From: an uncultured Lachnospiraceae bacterium
Lineage (GTDB): Bacteria; Bacillota; Clostridia; Lachnospirales; Lachnospiraceae
Length of the DNA stretch: 64,000 bases
Assembly (NCBI GenBank): GCA_902801515.1
Contig: CADCII010000001.1
Location: 1-64,000 of the forward strand
Direction: 5' to 3'
The translations under genes were made by a program, and so were the position numbers. Within the stretch, counting starts at the first letter, position 1; each line of letters opens with the position of its first letter. Positions 25,841-33,906 of the stretch are shown here, piece after piece. The notes below the pieces were generated by a model, which had not been told where the DNA came from, ran no database searches, and saw only the letters and a list, made by a program, of their open reading frames with translations.

Positions 25841-26809
25841 ATGGATAAAACATATGATGTTGTGGCACTTGGAGAACTGTTGATCGATTTCACGGAGACA
25901 GGAAACAGCCCGCAGGGGAATCCGCTTCTCGAGGTAAACCCGGGCGGAGCGCCGGGCAATGTACTTTCAATGCTTCAGAACTATGGCGAGAAGACCGCGT
26001 TCATCGGAAAGGTCGGAGAGGATATGTTCGGGCGTATTCTCCTGGACGCAGTCGGAAGCTGCGGGATCGATACCAGTGGAATTGTTGTGGACAAGGAAGT
26101 ACGCACGACATTGGCTTTCGTCCATACCTATGAGGACGGCGACCGTGATTTCTCCTTTTACCGCAATCCCGGCGCAGATATGATGCTGTCGAAGGATGAA
26201 GTGAACACAGACCTGATCAAAAATGCGAAAGTGTTTCATTTCGGAACCCTTTCATCCACCGATCCAATCGTAAGAGAGGCTACCAGATATGCGATCGATG
26301 TGGCGAAAGAAGCAGGCGCCATGATTTCATTTGACCCGAATCTGAGAGAGCCGCTGTGGAAATCCCTGGATGACGCAAAGACCGAGATCGCCTATGGCCT
26401 TGGAAAATGCGACCTGCTGAAGATCTCCGACAACGAAGTGGAATTCATGTGCGGGACCGACGACTATGACAAAGGCGCTCAGATGCTGATCGACCAGTAC
26501 AACATTCCTCTGATCCTTGTCACCATGGGCAAGGCGGGAAGCAGGGCATATTATAAGGGAATGCGCGTGGAGGCACAGCCGTTCCTCAATGAGAATACCA
26601 TCGAGACAACCGGCGCCGGTGACACCTTCTGCGCAAGCTCGATCCATTTCGCACTGAAGTACGGCCTGGACAATTTCACGGAGGAGAGACTGAAGGAACT
26701 GCTGACTTACGCCAATGCGGCAGCGTCCATTATCACGACCCGCAAGGGAGCCCTGAGAGTTATGCCGAAACTGGATGAGGTAGAGGCGCTCGCAAAGACA
26801 CGGCTGTAA
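25841..26809 (+). CDS. PfkB-family carbohydrate kinase (fructokinase-like)
   Basis: A 322-residue ATP-dependent sugar kinase. It shows the PfkB N-terminal motif NPGGAPGNVLSMLQNYG, the fructokinase-type DRDFSFYRNPGADMML and the C-terminal ETTGAGDTFCAS with the catalytic Asp and anion hole. The length and the -N-P-G-A-D- region resemble fructokinases that make fructose-6-phosphate. AGGAGG lies 6 bases before ATG 25841. It is transcriptionally separate from pgi by a terminator, and could supply the fructose released by the GH32 enzyme at 35.8 kb. Unlike the kinase at 8.3 kb it is intact. Confidence 0.88.
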   Translation: MDKTYDVVALGELLIDFTETGNSPQGNPLLEVNPGGAPGNVLSMLQNYGEKTAFIGKVGEDMFGRILLDAVGSCGIDTSGIVVDKEVRTTLAFVHTYEDGDRDFSFYRNPGADMMLSKDEVNTDLIKNAKVFHFGTLSSTDPIVREATRYAIDVAKEAGAMISFDPNLREPLWKSLDDAKTEIAYGLGKCDLLKISDNEVEFMCGTDDYDKGAQMLIDQYNIPLILVTMGKAGSRAYYKGMRVEAQPFLNENTIETTGAGDTFCASSIHFALKYGLDNFTEERLKELLTYANAAASIITTRKGALRVMPKLDEVEALAKTRL

Positions 26810-26899
26810 AGACATACCTGTAAAAGCCGCGGAAGTAAAAAACACGTCTGCAGAAGCCTCTCTGCAGAAGAGATCCTGATTATTCATATTTAAGATTAG

Positions 26900-26941
26900 A
26901 TCAGACCAATGGAGCATATGCTGCCGGAGGTCTGATTTTTT
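26900..26941 (+). terminator. terminator after fructokinase-like gene
   Basis: ATCAGACC (26900-26907) pairs with GGTCTGAT (26929-26936), followed by TTTTTT. A smaller CTGCAGA/TCTGCAG hairpin lies upstream near 26850. Confidence 0.75.
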
Positions 26942-26953
26942 GTATCCAGATAT

Positions 26954-26978
26954 TGTGAAAAAACTGTGATTAATCACA
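26954..26978 (+). promoter_or_regulatory. direct repeat TGTGAA-N5-TGTGAT plus palindrome
   Basis: TGTGAA (26954-26959) and TGTGAT (26965-26970) have an 11-bp period, the same architecture as at 2479. The second copy is also the left half of the palindrome TGTGATTAATCACA (26965-26978). It lies 165 bp before the NlpC gene. Confidence 0.4.
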
Positions 26979-27025
26979 AGATAGGGGAATAGGGGGTTGA
27001 TTTATTAACTAAAATGTGATATTTC

Positions 27026-27053
27026 TTAACAAATCTGTAATATGTTCTATATT
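27026..27053 (+). promoter_or_regulatory. promoter of the SH3-NlpC/P60 gene
   Basis: TTAACA (27026-27031), 16-bp spacer, TATATT (27048-27053). The ~80-nt leader (27060-27142) contains GCCTGGGATGGCTGGCTAGGGG; no known riboswitch is recognised. The 26810-27142 gap holds no other gene. Confidence 0.5.
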
Positions 27054-27142
27054 TCAGATTTCCGTACAGTGTTTGAAATTCGTAACATCCGCCTGGGATG
27101 GCTGGCTAGGGGAACAACCATCAACAAGGAGGTAAATGAAAA

Positions 27143-28369
27143 ATGAACAGTAGGCTAGTGAAGGGAACAGTATTTGCGGCTGTTGCCGCACTGAGCATCC
27201 GGGGAGCGTCTTTTACGGTATATGCCGCAGAAGATGTGGATGTGGAAGGAACTCTTGGTTTTGCAAGGCTAGAAGATGAGAGTGCTTTTGTAAATGTGCG
27301 TGCCGCTGCGAGTACAGAGACAGGAGAGGTCGTCGGAATTTTGGAGAACGGCGACAGCGCCGTGATCGAAAGCGTGGAGGACGATGGCTGGTACAGGATC
27401 CGGTCGGGAGAGGTGGAAGGATATGTTGCTTCCAGACTGATCGCGACTGGAGAAGAAGCAGAAGCGATCGCAGCAGAGTCTGCCTATACGTACGCAAAGG
27501 TCAATGCTGAATTGCTGAATGTGCGTACTGAGGGAAAGGAAGATGCGCCTGTAATCGGGGCTCTTGAAGAAGGAGACCAGGCAGAGGTCATAGAGGACTA
27601 TGACGGAGGAGCGTTTGTCAGGGTCTGTGTAGACGCTGACACCTACGGATATGTGTCAGCAGATTATGTGGAGCTGGCAACAGAGTATCCGACAGGCAGG
27701 ACGCTGGAGCAGATAGCGGCAGAGGAAGAAGATGCGCAGAGTTCTGCTTCTGAAGACTGGGCAGAAAGTGCGCCGGAGACGGCGGCAGCAGATCCGTCAG
27801 CAGATACCGGAACAGAACCGTCGTATACGGATACATCTTATACAGACACAGACAGCGGTACGGTTTATACGGATACTTCTTCTGAAACATATACCGATAC
27901 CACTTCGCAGCAGAGTGCAGATACTACGCAGACGGATCAGTCACAGACACAGACGTCTGCTCAGACACAGACATCTGCGCAGACAGAAACCACGGCGCCG
28001 GCAGCGTCAGCGTCCGGCTCAGCGATCGCATCCTATGCGTGCCAGTTTGTCGGAATTCCTTATGTCTGGGGAGGCTCCAGCCTGTCAAGCGGAGTTGACT
28101 GCTCCGGATTTACCATGGCAGTTTTCTCTCATTTCGGAATATCACTGCCTCATTTCGCCGCTTCTCAGTATGGCTGCGGTACACCCGTCAGCCTCTCGAA
28201 TCTTGCGGCGGGCGACCTGGTATTCTATAACGGCTCCAGCGGATCGATCGAACATGTCGCGATCTATGTCGGAGGCGGCAGCATCGTTCACGCGAGAGGA
28301 ACCGGTTACGGCGTCTGCTACAGTTCACTGAACTATGATACGCCGGACTACGCCTGCAGGATCGTGTAA
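27143..28369 (+). CDS. secreted SH3-SH3-NlpC/P60 peptidoglycan hydrolase
   Basis: A 408-residue exported hydrolase. After the signal peptide (ends near AYA-A, residue 29) come two bacterial SH3 domains (~40-105 and ~115-178), a Thr/Ser/Gln-rich linker (~185-290) and a C-terminal NlpC/P60 domain. The catalytic Cys is 320 (GVDCSGFTMAVFSHFG), with His 371 (HVAIYVGGG) and His 383 (IVHARG). It should cleave D-Glu-diamino acid bonds in the cell wall. AAGGAGG precedes ATG 27143. Single-gene unit; it may share regulation with the SH3 gene at 2575, since both have TGTGA repeats upstream. Confidence 0.93.
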   Translation: MNSRLVKGTVFAAVAALSIRGASFTVYAAEDVDVEGTLGFARLEDESAFVNVRAAASTETGEVVGILENGDSAVIESVEDDGWYRIRSGEVEGYVASRLIATGEEAEAIAAESAYTYAKVNAELLNVRTEGKEDAPVIGALEEGDQAEVIEDYDGGAFVRVCVDADTYGYVSADYVELATEYPTGRTLEQIAAEEEDAQSSASEDWAESAPETAAADPSADTGTEPSYTDTSYTDTDSGTVYTDTSSETYTDTTSQQSADTTQTDQSQTQTSAQTQTSAQTETTAPAASASGSAIASYACQFVGIPYVWGGSSLSSGVDCSGFTMAVFSHFGISLPHFAASQYGCGTPVSLSNLAAGDLVFYNGSSGSIEHVAIYVGGGSIVHARGTGYGVCYSSLNYDTPDYACRIV

Positions 28370-28385
28370 CATGATAAGAGTTTAA

Positions 28386-28480
28386 CCAAGTGCCAAACCA
28401 AGTGCCTATACAAGTGCCTGTCACTCGTTCATGAACGAGTGACAGGCACTTGTTCAATTTGTTCGGGAATCAGGCACTTG
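28386..28480. repeat. REP-like palindromic element with AAGTGCC units
   Basis: A perfect 42-bp palindrome (28411-28452, arms of 21 bp, centre ...TTCA/TGAA...) is flanked by two further direct AAGTGCC copies (28388, 28400) and one inverted GGCACTTG (28473). Three direct and two inverted units occur within 95 bp. It also can act as the 3' terminator of the NlpC gene (weak T-run). It resembles repetitive extragenic palindromes linked to RAYT transposases, but no such gene is present here. Confidence 0.7.
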
Positions 28481-28497
28481 ATGAAAGTTGTGTGAAA

Positions 28498-28524
28498 TTA
28501 GCACTCGACTCTTTACAGTGCTAA
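28498..28524 (+). promoter_or_regulatory. CIRCE operator (HrcA site) of clpB
   Basis: TTAGCACTC-N9-CAGTGCTAA, one mismatch from the CIRCE consensus. The -35 box TTTACA (28512-28517) lies inside it; -10 TATAAC at 28535-28540, 17-bp spacer. HrcA binding would therefore block this promoter until heat shock. Confidence 0.85.
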
Positions 28525-28597
28525 CAATCCGTGTTATAACTGGATTCAGGACAGAAATATGAAGGATACTGCCTGTCCGGAACAGGAGGTAAACGGA

Positions 28598-31183
28598 ATG
28601 AATATACAGAAATTTACGCAGAAGTCCATCGAAGCTGTGAATATGCTGGAGAAGGCTGCTTCTGATTATGGTAATCAGGAAATAGAACAGGAACATCTTA
28701 TGTATGCGCTGGTGCACCAGGAGGATTCTCTTATTGCCAGGCTGATCGAGAAGATGGGGATTCAGAAAGAGTATTTTGAAAATGCTCTGGACACTGCCCT
28801 GAACAGACGCCCCAAGGTTTCGGGAGCAGGGCAGGCTTATATCGGCCAGTACCTGAACAAGGCACTGATCAATGCTGAAGATGAAGCGAAGAAGATGGGG
28901 GATGAGTATGTCTCGGTAGAGCATCTGTTCCTGGCCATGCTGGATAACGCATCTCCTTCCATGAGTTCGTTTTTCAGGGAATTCGGGATCACAAGAGACC
29001 GTTTTCTCCAGGTACTCTCGACGGTCAGGGGAAACCAGAAGGTGACTACGGACAGTCCGGAGGATACCTATGATTCCCTTACGAAGTACGGGACGGAACT
29101 GGTACAGAAGGCCAGAGAGCAGAAAATGGATCCGATCATCGGCCGCGATGAGGAGATCCGTAATGTGATCAGGATCCTGTCCAGAAAGACTAAGAATAAC
29201 CCGGTGCTGATCGGTGAGCCGGGCGTCGGCAAGACTGCTGTCACCGAGGGACTGGCGCAGAGGATTGCCAAGGGGGATGTCCCGGATGCGCTTAAGGATA
29301 AGAAGGTTTTCTCGCTGGATATGGGTGCCTTGGTGGCAGGTGCCAAGTACAGAGGTGAATTCGAAGAGAGGCTGAAGGCGGTTCTGCAGGAAGTCTCCAA
29401 GAGTGAAGGACAGATCCTGCTCTTTATCGATGAGCTGCATCTGATCGTCGGCGCAGGCAAGACCGACGGTGCGATGGACGCGGGCAATATGCTCAAACCC
29501 ATGCTGGCCAGAGGGGAGCTTCACTGCATCGGCGCAACGACGCTGGACGAATACCGGAAGTATATTGAAAAGGATGCTGCCCTTGCCAGAAGATTCCAGC
29601 CTGTCATGGTGGATGAACCAACAGTGGAGGATACGATTTCGATCCTGAGAGGTCTGAAGGAGCGCTATGAGGTGTATCACGGTGTGAAGATCGCCGACGG
29701 TGCACTGGTGGCTGCAGCTACACTTTCTCACAGATATATCTCTGACCGGTTCCTGCCGGACAAGGCGATCGATCTTGTGGATGAAGCGTGTGCGCAGATC
29801 AAGACGGAACTGGATTCCATGCCTTCGGAACTGGATGAAATGAACCGTAAGATCATGCAGCTTCAGATTGAGGAGACTGCTCTGAAGAAGGAAACAGACC
29901 CGGCATCAAAGGAAAGACTTGAGAATCTGCAGAAGGAGCTGGCAGATCTGAATGAGCAGTTCTCAGCCAGAAAGGCACAGTGGGACAACGAGAAGAATGC
30001 GGTCAGCAATCTCAGTGCCCTGAGGGAGCAGATCGATGAGATCAACCGTCAGATCGAAGCGGCAAAACAGAAGAGTGATCTCAATGAGGCTGCACGACTT
30101 CAGTACGGTGAACTGCCCAGGCTTCAGCAGCAGCTGGCAGGTGAGGAGGCGGCGCTTCGCAGCAAGGACCTGTCTCTGGTCCATGAGTCTGTGACCGAGG
30201 AAGAGATTGCGAGGGTCGTCAGCCGCTGGACCGGGATACCGGTCTCCAGGCTGAATGAGGGTGAGCGTCAGAAGATCCTTGCCTTGGGCGATAAGCTTCA
30301 TGAGAGAGTGATTGGACAGGATGAAGCGGTAGAGCGCACGGTGGAGGCAATTCTTCGCTCTAAGGCCGGCATCAAGGATCCGTCAAGACCCATCGGGTCG
30401 TTCCTGTTCCTTGGACCGACCGGCGTTGGCAAGACGGAACTGGCAAAGGCGCTGGCACAGAATCTGTTTGACGATGAGAACAACATGGTCCGCATCGACA
30501 TGAGTGAGTATATGGAGAAGTTCTCCGTATCCAGACTCATCGGAGCTCCTCCGGGATATGTAGGCTATGATGAAGGCGGCCAGCTGACGGAAGCAGTCCG
30601 CCGCAAACCGTATTCGGTCGTACTGTTTGACGAGATTGAGAAAGCACACCCGGATGTGTTCAATATTCTGCTTCAGGTTCTGGATGACGGACGCATTACG
30701 GATTCTCAGGGGAGGACGGTAGACTTCAAGAACACGATCCTGATCATGACTTCCAATATCGGATCCCAGTATCTGCTGGAAGGCATCAGGGATGACGGAA
30801 CGATCAGCCAGGAGGCATCCGACGCGGTTACAGCTGACCTGAAGGCTCATTTCCGTCCGGAATTCCTCAACAGGCTGGATGAGATCATTCTCTTCCACCC
30901 GCTGACAAAGGAGAACATCGGGCATATTGTGGATCTGCTGATCAGTGAACTCAATGAGCGTCTGGCAGGACAGCAGATAAAGATCGAACTGACCCCGGAG
31001 GCCAGAGATTCAGTCGTTGATGGTGGCTATGACCCCACATTCGGCGCACGTCCTCTGAAGCGTTATATCCAGAAGAATGTGGAGACTCTTGCCGCGAGGA
31101 AGATCCTGGAGGGCAGCGTCCTGCAGGGACAGACGATCGTGATCGGCTGCAGCGGAGGATCTCTTACGGCTGAAGTTCGATAA
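28598..31183 (+). CDS. clpB: ATP-dependent chaperone ClpB
   Basis: An 861-residue Hsp100 disaggregase. The N-terminal repeat domain (residues ~1-150), first AAA+ domain (Walker A GEPGVGKTAV; ALVAGAKYRGEFEERL), the coiled-coil middle domain (about 410-530, Glu/Lys/Gln-rich) and the second AAA+ domain (GPTGVGKTELAKALA, then GAPPGYVGYDEGG pore loop) are all present. The middle domain distinguishes it from ClpC. AGGAGG precedes ATG 28598. With DnaK it rescues aggregated proteins in the cytosol. Regulated by the CIRCE site above. A half CIRCE-like AGTGCTAACA also occurs downstream near 31215, without a partner. Confidence 0.95.
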   Translation: MNIQKFTQKSIEAVNMLEKAASDYGNQEIEQEHLMYALVHQEDSLIARLIEKMGIQKEYFENALDTALNRRPKVSGAGQAYIGQYLNKALINAEDEAKKMGDEYVSVEHLFLAMLDNASPSMSSFFREFGITRDRFLQVLSTVRGNQKVTTDSPEDTYDSLTKYGTELVQKAREQKMDPIIGRDEEIRNVIRILSRKTKNNPVLIGEPGVGKTAVTEGLAQRIAKGDVPDALKDKKVFSLDMGALVAGAKYRGEFEERLKAVLQEVSKSEGQILLFIDELHLIVGAGKTDGAMDAGNMLKPMLARGELHCIGATTLDEYRKYIEKDAALARRFQPVMVDEPTVEDTISILRGLKERYEVYHGVKIADGALVAAATLSHRYISDRFLPDKAIDLVDEACAQIKTELDSMPSELDEMNRKIMQLQIEETALKKETDPASKERLENLQKELADLNEQFSARKAQWDNEKNAVSNLSALREQIDEINRQIEAAKQKSDLNEAARLQYGELPRLQQQLAGEEAALRSKDLSLVHESVTEEEIARVVSRWTGIPVSRLNEGERQKILALGDKLHERVIGQDEAVERTVEAILRSKAGIKDPSRPIGSFLFLGPTGVGKTELAKALAQNLFDDENNMVRIDMSEYMEKFSVSRLIGAPPGYVGYDEGGQLTEAVRRKPYSVVLFDEIEKAHPDVFNILLQVLDDGRITDSQGRTVDFKNTILIMTSNIGSQYLLEGIRDDGTISQEASDAVTADLKAHFRPEFLNRLDEIILFHPLTKENIGHIVDLLISELNERLAGQQIKIELTPEARDSVVDGGYDPTFGARPLKRYIQKNVETLAARKILEGSVLQGQTIVIGCSGGSLTAEVR

Positions 31184-31195
31184 AAATTTGTTTTA

Positions 31196-31242
31196 TTGAC
31201 GAAGGGTTGCAGCAGTGCTAACATAGGTTTAGCGATTGACAT
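31196..31242 (+). promoter_or_regulatory. promoter and candidate operator of the LacI-type regulator gene
   Basis: TTGACG (31196-31201), 17-bp spacer, TAACAT (31219-31224). Just after the expected start lies TTTAGCGATTGACAT (31228-31242), which matches a site at 32479 in 13 of 15 positions. Its position fits autoregulation. Confidence 0.6.
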
Positions 31243-31265
31243 GTTCACATAAGTGAGGAACTTGT

Positions 31266-32264
31266 ATGGCGACCCTGAAGGATGTTGCGCGGGAAGCTGG
31301 TCTCTCAGTCGGAACAGTATCCCGCGTTCTGAATAATCGTGGATACATCAGTGATGAGACCCGGCAGAGCGTTAACCGCGCCATGAAAAAACTGAATTAT
31401 CAGCCAAATGAAATGGCACGGTCTCTGTCAAAGCAGAGGAGCAGTATGATCGGCGTGATCGTCCCGAGCATATCTCATCCTTATTTCTCAAAACTGGTGG
31501 AGTCACTGGAGAGCTCAGCGCATCATGAGGAGTATGAGATCCTTCTCTTTGTGTCTCAGGGAAGACCGGACCGGGAAGAGGAATATGTCAGGGCATGCAT
31601 CAGCAACAGGGTTGCAGGACTTATCCTGTGTACCGGATCGGTCAGGACTGCGCGCTTAAAGAATCTCGGATTTCCCGTAGTCGCGTATGAGAGGCTTCTC
31701 AATGACGCGGATGCGGGGGTTGAATGTGACAACTACGAAGGAGGAAGCCTGGCAGCAGAAGAACTGATACGGTGCGGATGCAGGAACCTTCTGTGTATCA
31801 GCGGGATCGGCGAAGTGTCCATGCCTGCCGACGTACGCAGGGACGGATTTCTGGAAACCTGTGCCCGGCATGAGGGTATCAGTGTCAGGAGCTTTGCATG
31901 CAGTGAGGAGAGCATATCGGATCTTAAATATAAGACGCAGCTGCAGACCTGTATGGACCAGAATCTGGGGGTGGACGGCGTGTTCGCCAGTTCTGATGTG
32001 ATTGCGGCCGAACTTCTGGGGGTGCTTCGCGCAAGAGGTCAGCGTATCCCTGAGGATGTGAAGGTCATCGGCTATGATGATGTGTTTGTTTCTGAACTGA
32101 CGACGCCAGAACTGACGACAATCCACCAGCCGGTGAAGGAGATGGCTCAGACCTGTATAGATATCATCAGACGGGCCGCAGCAGGGGAGGCGTATCCGGC
32201 AAGAACCGTGCTGCGGGTAAACCTGGTACAGCGGGGGAGTACGCGGATGCTGCGGGGGGACTGA
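31266..32264 (+). CDS. LacI-family transcriptional regulator
   Basis: A 332-residue regulator. Residues 1-50 form the LacI helix-turn-helix (MATLKDVAREAGLSVGTVSR, VLNNRGYISDETR) and the hinge helix; the rest is a periplasmic-binding-protein-like sensor (MIGVIVPSISHPYFSKLVES, NRVAGLILC, GVFASSDVIAAELL, TIHQPVKEMAQ). It directly precedes a CUT1 transporter and GH32 hydrolase, so the ligand is probably a fructose-containing sugar. TGAGGAACTTGT precedes the ATG. It has its own promoter and a terminator at 32327, and shares a candidate operator with the transporter promoter. Confidence 0.92.
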   Translation: MATLKDVAREAGLSVGTVSRVLNNRGYISDETRQSVNRAMKKLNYQPNEMARSLSKQRSSMIGVIVPSISHPYFSKLVESLESSAHHEEYEILLFVSQGRPDREEEYVRACISNRVAGLILCTGSVRTARLKNLGFPVVAYERLLNDADAGVECDNYEGGSLAAEELIRCGCRNLLCISGIGEVSMPADVRRDGFLETCARHEGISVRSFACSEESISDLKYKTQLQTCMDQNLGVDGVFASSDVIAAELLGVLRARGQRIPEDVKVIGYDDVFVSELTTPELTTIHQPVKEMAQTCIDIIRRAAAGEAYPARTVLRVNLVQRGSTRMLRGD

Positions 32265-32326
32265 CCTGAAAAGAATGCAGGCAGCGGTTGCCTGCAGCAG
32301 ATCAATATTACACATGGTTACAGTAA

Positions 32327-32360
32327 CAGGTGGTTTCATATTGATGAAACCACCTGTTTT
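32327..32360 (+). terminator. terminator of the LacI gene
   Basis: A perfect 13-bp stem (32327-32339 with 32344-32356), 4-nt loop, then TTTT. Confidence 0.9.
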
Positions 32361-32478
32361 ATACTGTAAAAGCAAATATATATTTTGCAACTAAGAATAA
32401 AAACTCGCCGTCGGTGATTGTGCACAAAAAACGGAAAGAATGTTTGTAGAAAACAACCAAACATGGTGATTAAACATG

Positions 32479-32515
32479 TTAACCGATTGACATAGGTACC
32501 TCAAAATGCTAAAGT
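32479..32515 (+). promoter_or_regulatory. promoter and LacI-type operator of the sugar-uptake operon
   Basis: TTGACA (32487-32492), 17-bp spacer, TAAAGT (32510-32515). The candidate operator TTAACCGATTGACAT (32479-32493) overlaps the -35 box, so a bound repressor would exclude polymerase. Confidence 0.65.
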
Positions 32516-32559
32516 CTACATATCTGACAACAGTCTATTTTCTTAGGAGGGAAAATCAG

Positions 32560-33801
32560 ATGAGAAAATTAGGTTTGGCAATCGCAACTCTCGCAGTAGC
32601 AGCTATGACTGTAACTCCGGTTCTGGCAGCTACCGAGCTCACCGTCTTCAACTCCAAGTCTGAGATCCAGACTCAGTTTGAAGAGGAAGCAACCGCTTAC
32701 TCTGATGCAGCAGGCGTTGATATGACCGTCACCATGTCCAATGACCCGGTCATCACCCATATGGGAACCAAGTATTCGTCCAACGATCCTTATGTTCTCT
32801 CCATGGTTGACGCAAAGGATATCTATTCTCTGACTCCGGAACACGGCATTGACCTTGCTGACCTGGATGCAGCAGCTGACACCGACTATGCGATCGAGAT
32901 CGATGGCAAGGTTGCAGCTCTTCCGTTCTGTGTTGAGGCCCGCGGCGTAATGTACAACAAGACCGCGATCGAAGACATCACCGGCGAAGAGTTTGATCCG
33001 GCAAGCGTTGCTACTCTGGATGATTTCAAGGCACTCCTTGACAAACTGGTCGAGGGCGGCATGGAAGCTCCGGTAGCGATCATGTCTGAGGACTGGTCAC
33101 TGGCAGCTCATTACATTGCACAGGTCGTTGAAGAGCAGGAAGATCCGGAAGCTTATGTCCAGGCACTGTGTGCAGGCGAAGGCGACATCATCAACAACGA
33201 GAAGTTCAATTCTCTGATGGATACCTTTGATGTTCTTATGGAGTACAACTATGCGAAGGATGCAGCTGCTACCGCAGACCGCAACACTTCCGAGGATATG
33301 CTGGCATGGGGCGATGTCGCGTTCATGTTCGGCGGCAACTGGGACTGGTCTCTGATCGTTCAGTCCGAGTCTGATTCCGAGATGGGCATGATGCCGGTTC
33401 CGCAGAATACGGATGACGGCACCAATGAAAAGCTTGTCGGCGGCGGCTCCAAGTATTTCTTCATCGACAGTTCTGTATCTGAAGAGCAGCAGCAGGCAGC
33501 AAAAGATTTCCTGAACTGGATGGCAAAGGATGCAGACGGACAGGATTTCATCACCAACAAATGCGCACTGATTTCCCCGTACAAGAGCAATACTCTTGAT
33601 GTTGCAGATCCGCTTTCTGTCTGTGTCAAGGCATATGCAGATGCCGGCAGCCTGATCGACAACTACCTGTTCTTCCCGGATGATCACATCACCATGGTAG
33701 GTGCTTCCATGCAGAAGTATCTGGGCGGCAAGATCGACAGACAGGGTCTGGCTGATGAGCTGACCGAATACTGGAAAGGTGCAACACCGATTGCACACTG
33801 A
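32560..33801 (+). CDS. sugar ABC transporter, solute-binding protein (CUT1)
   Basis: A 413-residue extracellular binding protein of the type found in oligosaccharide uptake. The signal peptide (MRKLGLAIATLAVAAMTVTP) lacks a clear lipobox Cys at the cleavage site (VLA-ATELTVF), so membrane anchoring is uncertain. Type 1 family motifs: LPFCVEARGVMYNKTAIED, ...AFMFGGNWDWSLI... with the aromatic ligand-stacking Trp, and KDFLNWMAKDADGQDFI. AGGAGG precedes ATG 32560. It is followed by two permeases and a GH32 enzyme; the ATPase is not in this window. Confidence 0.9.
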   Translation: MRKLGLAIATLAVAAMTVTPVLAATELTVFNSKSEIQTQFEEEATAYSDAAGVDMTVTMSNDPVITHMGTKYSSNDPYVLSMVDAKDIYSLTPEHGIDLADLDAAADTDYAIEIDGKVAALPFCVEARGVMYNKTAIEDITGEEFDPASVATLDDFKALLDKLVEGGMEAPVAIMSEDWSLAAHYIAQVVEEQEDPEAYVQALCAGEGDIINNEKFNSLMDTFDVLMEYNYAKDAAATADRNTSEDMLAWGDVAFMFGGNWDWSLIVQSESDSEMGMMPVPQNTDDGTNEKLVGGGSKYFFIDSSVSEEQQQAAKDFLNWMAKDADGQDFITNKCALISPYKSNTLDVADPLSVCVKAYADAGSLIDNYLFFPDDHITMVGASMQKYLGGKIDRQGLADELTEYWKGATPIAH

Positions 33802-33837
33802 GTTTATGAACTATAGATCCTGAATCGGATCTGAAAC

Positions 33838-33877
33838 CGGGAAGGGGGTATCGGCAGATACCGGTGCCTCCTTCCCG
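33838..33877 (+). terminator. intergenic hairpin between binding protein and permease genes
   Basis: CGGGAAGGGGG pairs with CCTCCTTCCCG, with an inner TATC..GATA stem. No long T-run follows, so it probably lowers or stabilises 5' mRNA, keeping the binding protein in excess over the permeases. Confidence 0.55.
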
Positions 33878-33906
33878 CTCTTATGTATATTAGTAGGGAG
33901 ACTGAC

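Noticed and set aside
26965-26978. Palindrome TGTGATTAATCACA as a CRP/FNR or Rex site
   Set aside because: Spacing differs from the CRP (N6) and Rex (N4 with longer arms) consensus; kept only as part of the TGTGA direct repeat.
27060-27142. Leader of the NlpC gene considered as a c-di-AMP (ydaO) or other riboswitch
   Set aside because: It is only ~80 nt and lacks the conserved ydaO core; GGGATGGCTGGCTAGGGG is suggestive but not enough.
28454-29731. Long minus-strand open frame (425 codons) over the clpB 5' region
   Set aside because: It lies antisense to a textbook ClpB sequence, has no ribosome site or family pattern, and arises from codon bias of clpB.
31209-31222. Second CIRCE element after clpB
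   Set aside because: Only one arm (AGTGCTAACA) is present; no inverted partner at the right spacing.
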